From the NCBI GenBank assembly GCA_044371535.1, contig JBILTL010000047.1:1-14094 (forward strand): a stretch of DNA of 14,094 nucleotides, written 5' to 3'. This document shows, in pieces, positions 6,104 to 12,962 of the stretch (its first letter is position 1; every line of letters begins with the position of its first letter). Under the pieces are notes generated by a model. The model was not told where the DNA came from. It ran no database searches and saw only the letters and a list, made by a program, of their open reading frames with translations. The stretch is from CAIZGX01 sp044371535 (GTDB lineage: Bacteria; Bacteroidota; Bacteroidia; Flavobacteriales_D; Sanyastnellaceae). The translations under genes were made by a program, and so were the position numbers.

Positions 6104-7969
6104 ATGAATGTATTATCAGTTGAAAATGTGTCGAAGGCCTTCGGTATTCGCGAGTTGTTTACAGACCTTTCTTTCGGAATTGAAGAAGGACAAAAAGTAG
6201 CATTGGTTGCGAAGAACGGAACAGGAAAATCTACGCTGCTGCACATGCTTGCAGGAAAAGACGAACCCGATGCAGGAAGAATAACATTCAACAAAGAAAT
6301 TAAATGGGCCATCTTGCTTCAAGACGAAGCATTCGATGCTAAGGGAACAGCAATTGATTTTCTCTTCGCAGCAGACAACGCCATGACCAAAGCCATTCGG
6401 GCTTACGACGTTGCTATTGAAACCGGAGAAGGTCTTCAGGAAGCGCATGACATGATGGAACATGCCGATGCTTGGGACTATGACGCGAAAGCAAAACAAA
6501 TTCTCGGAGCGCTGAATATCATTGACCTGAACCAACAAATGGGCAACATGAGCGGTGGTCAGCGTAGACGCATTGCTCTGGCTCGTGTTTTATTGGAAGA
6601 AGCAGACTTTTTAATTCTCGACGAGCCTACGAACCACTTGGATCTAGACATGATTGAGTGGTTGGAAGAATATTTAACGAAGGCTCGCATGACGTTGTTC
6701 ATGGTCACGCACGATCGTTATTTCTTGGAGAACATTACGAATGAAATTCTTGAATTGGAAAACGGAGAGCTCTACAAATACAAAGGAAACTTCTCTTATT
6801 ATCTTGAAAAGAAAGCAGAGCGAGAGCAGCTTGAAGCTGCTTCACGCGACAAGAATTTAAATTTATTTCGTCGCGAAGCCGAATGGGCGAGCCGCATGCC
6901 CCGTGCCCGCGGAACGAAAAGTAAAAGTCGCATGGACTCGTTCGAAGAGTTGAAAGACAAATTGAAACGCAAACCAGAAGACGGTGAATTAGATCTTGAA
7001 ATTAACATTACCCGCATGGGTTCGAAGGTTGTTGAGTTCATTAAGGCTACAAAGTCTATGGGCGATTCAACGGTTATGGACGGATTCGATTATGTTTTCA
7101 AATCGAACGAACGCATTGGTATTATTGGAAGAAACGGTTGTGGGAAATCGACCTTCCTGAACCTCATGACCAAGCGCATGGAACCGGACGGCGGAAAGAT
7201 TGTGAATGGAGAGACCGTGGTGTTCGGATTTTACGAGCAGTCGTCCTCGAACTTAATACCTGAACAACGCCTAATAGAGTGCATTCGCGATGTTGCAGAC
7301 TACATTCCATTAGCAAAAGGAAAAACCATTAGCGCCTCTCAGATGCTCGAGAAATTTTTGTTCCCGAAGCACATGCACTTCAACCGTATTGATCAACTAA
7401 GCGGGGGCGAGCGCAAACGTTTGCAGTTGCTTTTGGTGTTGATGAAGAATCCGAATTTCTTAATTCTCGATGAGCCTACGAACGACCTCGACGTATTCAC
7501 GCTTTCAGCGTTGGAAGATTACTTGTTGAATTTCCCTGGCTGCTTGGTTATTGTGAGTCATGACAGATATTTCTTAGACAAATTGGTTGACCATTTATTT
7601 CTTTTAGATGGAAAAGGAAATGTGCATGATCTATTGGGAAGCACACTTGATTTCCGCGCGGTGTTGAGCGAAGCTTCAGCGAAACGTGAAATTCTTGCCG
7701 AAGCAAAGAAGCAAGAAGAACCTGCGCCTCTGATCAAAGAAGAAAAGAAAAAACCGGCTGGAAAAATTTCGTTCAAAGACAAACACGAATTCGAAACGCT
7801 CGAAAAGAATCTGCCTTTGTGGGAAGAGAAAAAAGCCCAGCTTGAAGCTGAGCTTTTAAATGCGACTGATCATGTTCAGATGGAAAAAACAGCTTTAGAA
7901 CTTGGCGCGTTGTCCGATCAAATAGATAACGGAACCATGCGCTGGTTAGAGCTTTCCGAAATGATGTAA
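6104..7969 (+). CDS. uup: ABC-F family ATPase Uup
   Basis: The 621-aa soluble protein has two ATP-binding cassettes and no membrane segments, the hallmark of ABC-F proteins, which act on the ribosome or on branched DNA structures. Cassette 1 has Walker A AKNGTGKST (36-44), signature MSGGQ (149-153), Walker B FLILDEP (169-175) and the switch region THDRYF. The charged ABC-F linker covers about 230-300. Cassette 2 has GRNGCGKST (342-350), LSGGE (432-436), FLILDEP (452-458) and SHDRYF. After a Lys/Glu-rich stretch (about 525-555), the last 65 residues form a predicted coiled coil typical of Uup and absent from EttA. I chose ATG 6104 (MNVLSVENVSK), which matches the usual family start; a TTG at 6077 would add nine residues with no support. 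It is the only plus-strand gene here. Its last bases also carry the likely kup terminator on the other strand. Confidence 0.93.
   Translation: MNVLSVENVSKAFGIRELFTDLSFGIEEGQKVALVAKNGTGKSTLLHMLAGKDEPDAGRITFNKEIKWAILLQDEAFDAKGTAIDFLFAADNAMTKAIRAYDVAIETGEGLQEAHDMMEHADAWDYDAKAKQILGALNIIDLNQQMGNMSGGQRRRIALARVLLEEADFLILDEPTNHLDLDMIEWLEEYLTKARMTLFMVTHDRYFLENITNEILELENGELYKYKGNFSYYLEKKAEREQLEAASRDKNLNLFRREAEWASRMPRARGTKSKSRMDSFEELKDKLKRKPEDGELDLEINITRMGSKVVEFIKATKSMGDSTVMDGFDYVFKSNERIGIIGRNGCGKSTFLNLMTKRMEPDGGKIVNGETVVFGFYEQSSSNLIPEQRLIECIRDVADYIPLAKGKTISASQMLEKFLFPKHMHFNRIDQLSGGERKRLQLLLVLMKNPNFLILDEPTNDLDVFTLSALEDYLLNFPGCLVIVSHDRYFLDKLVDHLFLLDGKGNVHDLLGSTLDFRAVLSEASAKREILAEAKKQEEPAPLIKEEKKKPAGKISFKDKHEFETLEKNLPLWEEKKAQLEAELLNATDHVQMEKTALELGALSDQIDNGTMRWLELSEMM
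7829..7857 (-). terminator. Intrinsic terminator for kup, embedded in the uup coding sequence
   Basis: Arms at 7831-7843 and 7845-7857 form a 13-bp inverted repeat around a single central base (in practice a 3-5 nt loop). In minus-strand RNA all 13 positions pair, one as a G-U wobble, and the hairpin is followed by six U residues (7834-7829). In plus-strand RNA the wobble becomes a C-A mismatch and only four U residues follow. The element is therefore best suited to stopping minus-strand transcripts. It lies about 110 nt past the kup stop codon, inside the uup coiled-coil codons. No other good candidate lies between kup and this point. Confidence 0.7.
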
Positions 7970-9907
7970 TTACGATTGAATCTTGTGTCCGCGCATATTC
8001 AAGTGACAGCGCTCGCCTCCTTTCACAACCATTGAAACTTTTTCAACAGAAGTTCTATTTTCTTCCAATCCCCATGCATCAATATCTGTAAGCGAAATGC
8101 TCTTCAGGAATTGATGTGCTTCGAAAATGAAATTCTCGTTCACACCCAATTCATTTTCTACACTTAAGTATTTTTGAAGAACTACGAAACGCACATCAAT
8201 GCTGTTGTTGTAGGCACCATAAGGCTCTGGTTTCTGAATGCGGTTGAAGTGATTCTTCGTAGCTAAATCTTGAAGTATAAAGCAGAAGTAATTGTGCACT
8301 TTCGCTTGAACACGGAAGCCCAATTTGATATTCACCTTAATCACTAAATCGTCTACCAACTCCTGTGCTTCATACTCCATGGTATAAGGTTCGTTTGTGC
8401 GATCTACGTGCAAGAACCAATACACATCGGCACGCTTAGGCGTACCCTCAAGAATAGAATCAATCACAAGTTTCTCTACCTGATCGGTGAAACTTGCTTT
8501 GGTCATATAAACCAAGTGAGTTGAATACTTCGGCACACTTACATCTTCCGATAATCTTCTTAACGTGTTGATATGCGGTTCAAGTGAAATGAAACCAATT
8601 CTCTCGTTACTGAATTTGCGGTAGCGAATCGTTACATACATGACCATTAAGATTCCCGCATAAACGATAAGCATCATCCACGCCTCTTTCAACTTTACTG
8701 AATTCGCAATGAAGAACGAAAGTTCTACTGTGAAAAATAGTGCTGCAATTCCTGCTACGAGAAGGAAAGGCCAATGGCGATGGTAAATGAGATAGTACGC
8801 TAGCAACAACGTGGTCATAAGCATGGCCACTGTAATGAACAATCCGTAAGCCGCTTCCATGTGCGCAGACTCTTTGAAGTAAAGCATAACGCCTATACAG
8901 CCAGCCCACAACAACCAGTTCACGCTTGGGATATACAACTGACCTTTCGTTTCTGTTGGAAATTTAATCGCAACGCGCGGCCAGAAGTTTAAATTTATTG
9001 CTTCACCTATGAGTGTGAATGATCCTGAGATTAATGCCTGACTGGCAATAACAGCAGCTACGGTTGCAACGATAACGCCTGGTAACAAGAACCATTCGGG
9101 CATGATTTCAAAAAACGGATTCTTTCCATCTAACGTTTCGTGCTGCATAAGCCAAGCACCTTGCCCCATGTAGTTTAGGATCAATGAAGTCTTCACAAAA
9201 ATCCATGTCACCCGAATGTTCGCTCGGCCACAGTGTCCCAAATCGCTGTACAATGCCTCAGCACCCGTTGTACATAGGAATACCGCTCCTAGCAACCAAA
9301 ATCCTTTCGGATAATTGGCCAATAAATCGTAGGCGTACTTCGGATTTAAAGCGTTGAAAATTTCAGGATGCAACATGGCGTTGTACACACCTAAAACCGC
9401 AAGCATCGAAAACCAAATAAGCATAATTGGTCCGAAGGCAACACCCACCAACTTCGTTCCGTAGCGCTGTATCATAAACAATCCCGTGAGAATTGCCAAG
9501 ACAATTGGCATTACCGGAATGCCTTCATCAAACACTTTCAATCCTTCAACAGCAGATGCAACAGAGATCGGTGGAGTAATAATTCCATCACACAACAAAG
9601 TCGCCGCGCCAATCATAGCTGGCCAAAACAACCACTTCCCTCTTCGTTTTACTAAGCTAAACAAAGAGAATATTCCGCCTTCACCTTTGTTGTCGGCGCG
9701 AAGGGTCATCCAGATGTACTTAATCGTTGTCTGAATCGTCAACGTCCAGAAGACACATGAAATACCTCCATAAATAAGCATCTCACTGATCGGCTTATCA
9801 CCAACAATGGACTTCATTACATACAAAGGAGAAGTTCCAATATCACCGTAAATAATTCCAAGAGTTACTAGTAAGCCGGCGGTCGAAAGTTTGTGTTGCG
9901 TTGACAT
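7970..9907 (-). CDS. kup: Low-affinity potassium uptake transporter Kup
   Basis: The 645-aa inner-membrane protein belongs to the KUP/HAK/KT family, which imports K+ with protons. Residues 17-27 (GIIYGDIGTSP) are the family signature in the first membrane helix, and D22 matches the conserved acidic residue there. TTGAEALYSDLGHCG at 213-227 is a second conserved block. I count about twelve hydrophobic segments: near 8-30, 43-69, 90-118, 128-149, 153-179, 202-222, 231-254, 268-305, 327-345, 353-375, 380-405 and 409-427. A cytoplasmic C-terminal domain (about 430-645) follows. Length and layout are normal for the family. The stop codon TAA at 7972-7970 directly touches the stop codon of convergent uup with no base between. 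The upstream neighbour is the oxidoreductase gene, 48 nt away in the same orientation. No c-di-AMP riboswitch is possible in so short a leader. Confidence 0.95.
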   Translation of the reverse strand: MSTQHKLSTAGLLVTLGIIYGDIGTSPLYVMKSIVGDKPISEMLIYGGISCVFWTLTIQTTIKYIWMTLRADNKGEGGIFSLFSLVKRRGKWLFWPAMIGAATLLCDGIITPPISVASAVEGLKVFDEGIPVMPIVLAILTGLFMIQRYGTKLVGVAFGPIMLIWFSMLAVLGVYNAMLHPEIFNALNPKYAYDLLANYPKGFWLLGAVFLCTTGAEALYSDLGHCGRANIRVTWIFVKTSLILNYMGQGAWLMQHETLDGKNPFFEIMPEWFLLPGVIVATVAAVIASQALISGSFTLIGEAINLNFWPRVAIKFPTETKGQLYIPSVNWLLWAGCIGVMLYFKESAHMEAAYGLFITVAMLMTTLLLAYYLIYHRHWPFLLVAGIAALFFTVELSFFIANSVKLKEAWMMLIVYAGILMVMYVTIRYRKFSNERIGFISLEPHINTLRRLSEDVSVPKYSTHLVYMTKASFTDQVEKLVIDSILEGTPKRADVYWFLHVDRTNEPYTMEYEAQELVDDLVIKVNIKLGFRVQAKVHNYFCFILQDLATKNHFNRIQKPEPYGAYNNSIDVRFVVLQKYLSVENELGVNENFIFEAHQFLKSISLTDIDAWGLEENRTSVEKVSMVVKGGERCHLNMRGHKIQS

Positions 9908-9955
9908 ATAAAATTTATTCTTGGCGAATGTATAAGAAAATGAGTGTTAGGTGAT

Positions 9956-10975
9956 TCACCACTTTAAAATAATTTTCCCTGAGCTTTTTCTACTCTCTAA
10001 ATATTGATGCGCTTTTGCTATTTCGGCAAATGAATATTCTCCGCCAATAATGGGTTTAATTTTTCCTTCGGAATACATCTGAACCAATTGATTCAAGAGC
10101 TTTCCAATGATTTCCGGATGCTCGTCTGCCACGCGTAACATGTTCACTCCAAGAACAGATTGACTCTTACCAAGCAATAACAACGGTATTAATCTTCCCA
10201 TGTCGAACACCAACTTCAAGGTTGCCAACTTTCCGCCCCACTTGCTGGTTCGATCTGAAAACCCAAACAATAGCAATCTTCCTCCTGCACCCAACAAGCG
10301 CATGTCTTGCTTGAATGTCTTCCCCCCAATGCTATTGAAAGTCACGTCTAAATTGGCATTACCCAGGTGTTTTCGAATTTCAACTTCATAATCGTGGGTA
10401 TTGTAATTCACCGCAGTAATTCCCTGTTTCGATAACGCATTCACCTTTTCATCGCTTCCAACGGTCGCGAATATTTCACATCCTCTTTCCTTCAACAATT
10501 GAATTAACGCCGTCCCTACTCCGCCAGCAGCAGCATGAATAAGCACACGCTCTCCCGATTTTGTGTATTGAAGAAAATCGCTCATGTACAAAGCCGTCAC
10601 ATACTGCGTGGCCAAGGCACAGGCTTCGTTGGAAGAAATGGAATCTGGAAGTTCAGCAATGCCTGTAACAGCAGTACAAACCTTTTCAGCATAACCACCG
10701 AAACGCGTTAAACAGGCCACGCGTTTTCCAATCCAATTGGAAGAAACTCCTTCACCAACGGCTTCAACAATTCCAACCACATCATATCCCATAACCACAG
10801 GAGGTGCAGGCAGTGCAGGATACAACCCTTTCCTTCCTAAAACATCTGCGAAATTCAAACCTGAAACTTCCACTTTTACACACACTTCACCTTCACCTAA
10901 AATCGGTTCAGCGACTTCTCGTATTTCAAAAGCTTCGTGGGCTTTTCCGAACTTCGTTAAATAAATTGCTTTCAT
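9956..10975 (-). CDS. Zinc-independent quinone oxidoreductase-type MDR protein (VAT1-like)
   Basis: This 339-aa cytoplasmic protein belongs to the medium-chain dehydrogenase/reductase superfamily. The N-terminal GroES-like part contains SGLNFADVLGRKGLYP (38-53) and an MGYDVVG block (62-68). The Rossmann part has the nucleotide-binding loop AAAGGVGTA (148-156), and TFNSIGG (212-218) is in the expected place for the quinone-reductase group. The structural- and catalytic-zinc cysteine clusters of alcohol dehydrogenases are not present. The sequence is close to VAT1-like quinone oxidoreductases, which use NADPH to reduce quinones or enones; the physiological substrate is unknown. Its ATG shares one base with the stop codon of the upstream 631-aa gene (TAATG), so the two are probably translated in a coupled way. 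kup follows 48 nt downstream. Confidence 0.88.
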   Translation of the reverse strand: MKAIYLTKFGKAHEAFEIREVAEPILGEGEVCVKVEVSGLNFADVLGRKGLYPALPAPPVVMGYDVVGIVEAVGEGVSSNWIGKRVACLTRFGGYAEKVCTAVTGIAELPDSISSNEACALATQYVTALYMSDFLQYTKSGERVLIHAAAGGVGTALIQLLKERGCEIFATVGSDEKVNALSKQGITAVNYNTHDYEVEIRKHLGNANLDVTFNSIGGKTFKQDMRLLGAGGRLLLFGFSDRTSKWGGKLATLKLVFDMGRLIPLLLLGKSQSVLGVNMLRVADEHPEIIGKLLNQLVQMYSEGKIKPIIGGEYSFAEIAKAHQYLESRKSSGKIILKW

Positions 10976-12870
10976 TATTTCGTTGCGCCGTTACGTTTCA
11001 AGATTGTTGTTTTTCCGCTTGCTCGCTTGACATGAATTTCGTCTTGTCCGTTTACTTTTTTATACTGAATGGAAGAAGGCAAATCACCTTTCATACTGGC
11101 TGCATTCCAACCCGAAGTCGGCTTTCCGTTCGACATGTAATTGTAAAGGGTACCGTTTGAACAGCCAAAGAATATGCGGTAATCGCGCGCGTTTGAATAA
11201 TCAGCTACGCACAAATTCGTGCAGGGCTTGGAAGAAAGTACAACTGGATATCCAACAACATTCTTTCCGTTAATGTCCAACATTTCCAATCTCGAATTAG
11301 TCAGAATGAGCAACTGCTTCTTTCCATTTTTAAATGCGTCTATCTGCTCCACACCGCGTATTTCGGCTGAAAGCGTAACAGACCACGTTGTTTTTCCTCC
11401 TGAAATCCATTCGATTTTCGAACCGCTGTATTTGACTTGGTCTGTTTTTCCGGTGATGTGATTGGTTACAGATTTCGTTTTCCCAGATTCTACAATTGGC
11501 GCAGGTGTGCGTGCAACTTCAGGAACGACTGTTGTGGTATCTGGAATAACAACCTCGGGAACTTCCTTTTGAGCACTTCCTTTTCCAACTAAAATTATTT
11601 GGGTTTTGTCGGCCACTGGAGAATAATGCCAAACGCGCCATCCGTTGCCCAGCTTGGGAGACAGTGTGCTTGAGTATTGCGTATCCGCACCAGTGATTAC
11701 TCCCCCACACGGCAAGGATGGCATTTTCTCACCTATTGACCCTGCTGTTGCAAGGAATTGCTGATGCGCCAGAAGCAATTCCTTTGACTCCGCGAAGAGA
11801 AAAAAGTTCTTATACTTCACACCATAGTATTTTACTTCACTCGGATAAACTTTATCCATTGCGAACAGCTCTGCCGCGTTTGCTTCACGAATCGGAGCTA
11901 ATGCAATTGAGTCCGAGAATAATATTCCCACATTCACACTGTCCGATTTCAAACCTAAAGCGTATATCATTCCGCTGGCATCTGGAACGTCTGCCCCGAA
12001 ATTCGCCATTGCCAATTCGCCCGTGGCGTTGTTGCTCAACCAATCTAACAATGAAGCGTTCTTCGCTGCTTCCTGTTCCATTCGAAGACTTAAGAACCCA
12101 GTGCGGGCATCTTGCGGACGAAGAGAATCGAGGTAAGTCAGCAGCGCTGATGAACTTCCAGCATGAACTGCCTTGAACCAATAACTCGTATTGGTCCTTC
12201 CATTCGTAAATACTTTTTGAAACTGAAAACTAGATTGATTGGAAGGAAGGTTCAACGCCTTACATTGAAATCCAGCAATCATCGAGGATTCACTTCCTCG
12301 CATATCGTCTAGGGCTGTCCAAACCTGATCTACTCTGAAATAATAATGGCAATTCGAATCGAAAGAAGTAGTCCCTTTCACACACATGAACGACGGGGAA
12401 TCATCGAGCTGACTTCCCTCTGCGGGAAGATCAATATTTCCATTTCCGTAAATGGCATAAGGTTCTTGAATAAGAAATTTCAATTCAGGAAATTTAGCGT
12501 TCCACTTTGAAGCGAGCGCTTGACCTTCTTCACCGTATCCAACGGGAAGGACAATCAAATCATCTGACCCGTTTTCTACGATCCAAACAGACTGACTTTC
12601 GAATTTCAATCCTTGCGGGTCAGCTGAAATTTCTTGAAGCATTCGACCTATACCTTCACTCAATGACAATTCTGCAGACCACTCAATGGCTTCAGAAAAT
12701 GCATCAGCCTTATTCAACTCTACAACACCTGTTGCGGTTGAAGGAATGTAGGCCAATGGACTTGTCCAATCGGCGTGACTTCGATTTAAAAAATAATAAA
12801 CGCCGCCTATTCCTGCTGCAACAAGGAAAATGGCTAGAACAAAACGAAGGGTATGTTTAAATGGGCTCAT
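10975..12870 (-). CDS. Uncharacterised membrane-anchored protein with propeller-like C-terminus
   Basis: I do not recognise a named family for this 631-aa protein. A single hydrophobic segment at residues about 9-28 follows a short basic start (MSPFKHTLR) and has no nearby lipobox. The protein is therefore probably anchored in the inner membrane with nearly all of it in the periplasm. Residues about 35-440 show alternating strands and helices, starting with LAYIPSTATGVVELNKADAF, a pattern seen in large Bacteroidota hypothetical proteins. A Thr/Pro/Val-rich linker (about 440-465) separates this from residues about 470-631. That part has short blades such as TTWSVTLSAEIRGVEQIDAF, LLILTNSRLEMLDINGK and YRIFFGCSNGTLYNYMSNGK, suggesting PQQ- or WD-like propeller repeats, too few for a full propeller. 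It is the first gene after a strong terminator and is joined to the oxidoreductase gene by a 1-nt overlap. Existence as a gene is firm; function is unknown. Confidence 0.8.
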   Translation of the reverse strand: MSPFKHTLRFVLAIFLVAAGIGGVYYFLNRSHADWTSPLAYIPSTATGVVELNKADAFSEAIEWSAELSLSEGIGRMLQEISADPQGLKFESQSVWIVENGSDDLIVLPVGYGEEGQALASKWNAKFPELKFLIQEPYAIYGNGNIDLPAEGSQLDDSPSFMCVKGTTSFDSNCHYYFRVDQVWTALDDMRGSESSMIAGFQCKALNLPSNQSSFQFQKVFTNGRTNTSYWFKAVHAGSSSALLTYLDSLRPQDARTGFLSLRMEQEAAKNASLLDWLSNNATGELAMANFGADVPDASGMIYALGLKSDSVNVGILFSDSIALAPIREANAAELFAMDKVYPSEVKYYGVKYKNFFLFAESKELLLAHQQFLATAGSIGEKMPSLPCGGVITGADTQYSSTLSPKLGNGWRVWHYSPVADKTQIILVGKGSAQKEVPEVVIPDTTTVVPEVARTPAPIVESGKTKSVTNHITGKTDQVKYSGSKIEWISGGKTTWSVTLSAEIRGVEQIDAFKNGKKQLLILTNSRLEMLDINGKNVVGYPVVLSSKPCTNLCVADYSNARDYRIFFGCSNGTLYNYMSNGKPTSGWNAASMKGDLPSSIQYKKVNGQDEIHVKRASGKTTILKRNGATK

Positions 12871-12879
12871 GCTTCCTTA

Positions 12880-12912
12880 CGAAAATAGATTTCGAATGGA
12901 AGTGAATTCCAA
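12880..12912 (-). promoter_or_regulatory. Candidate promoter for the 631-aa gene and its operon
   Basis: On the minus strand a TTG (12912-12910) is followed after 22 nt by TATTTTCG (12887-12880), one base from the Bacteroidota TAnnTTTG -7 box. It lies just after the acyl-CoA dehydrogenase terminator, the logical place for a new transcript. It would leave a leader of only a few bases before ATG 12870. A 5-bp inverted repeat (cgaaa/tttcg, 12880-12884 and 12890-12894) overlaps the -7 box. This is a weak match by eye. Confidence 0.3.
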
Positions 12913-12941
12913 CAAAAAGGGCTGTCTTACAACAGCCCTTT
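12911..12941 (-). terminator. Rho-independent terminator after the acyl-CoA dehydrogenase gene
   Basis: In minus-strand RNA a perfect 10-bp stem (AAAGGGCTGT, 12941-12932, with ACAGCCCTTT, 12925-12916) closes a 6-nt loop and runs into a U-rich tail (TTTTTGTT, 12918-12911). It begins 21 nt after the acyl-CoA dehydrogenase stop codon and separates that gene from the 631-aa gene downstream on the same strand. The reverse direction has a poorer T-tract. Confidence 0.88.
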
Positions 12942-12962
12942 GTTAATGAATTTCGATAGTGA

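Noticed and set aside
6611..6640. Near-identical DNA at 6611-6640 and 7460-7489 within uup
   Set aside because: This is the duplicated Walker B region of the two ATP-binding cassettes, explained by family architecture and conserved codons.
8032..8046. Weak hairpin ttgaaa-ctt-tttcaa as a uup terminator
   Set aside because: The 6-bp stem is almost all A-T, with no T-run after the stem on the plus strand. It lies inside kup codons and would be unstable.
9950..9960. Inverted repeat ggtga-t-tcacc between kup and the oxidoreductase gene
   Set aside because: The arms are five bases with a one-base centre, no T-run follows, and it overlaps the oxidoreductase stop codon. There is no support for a terminator or operator.
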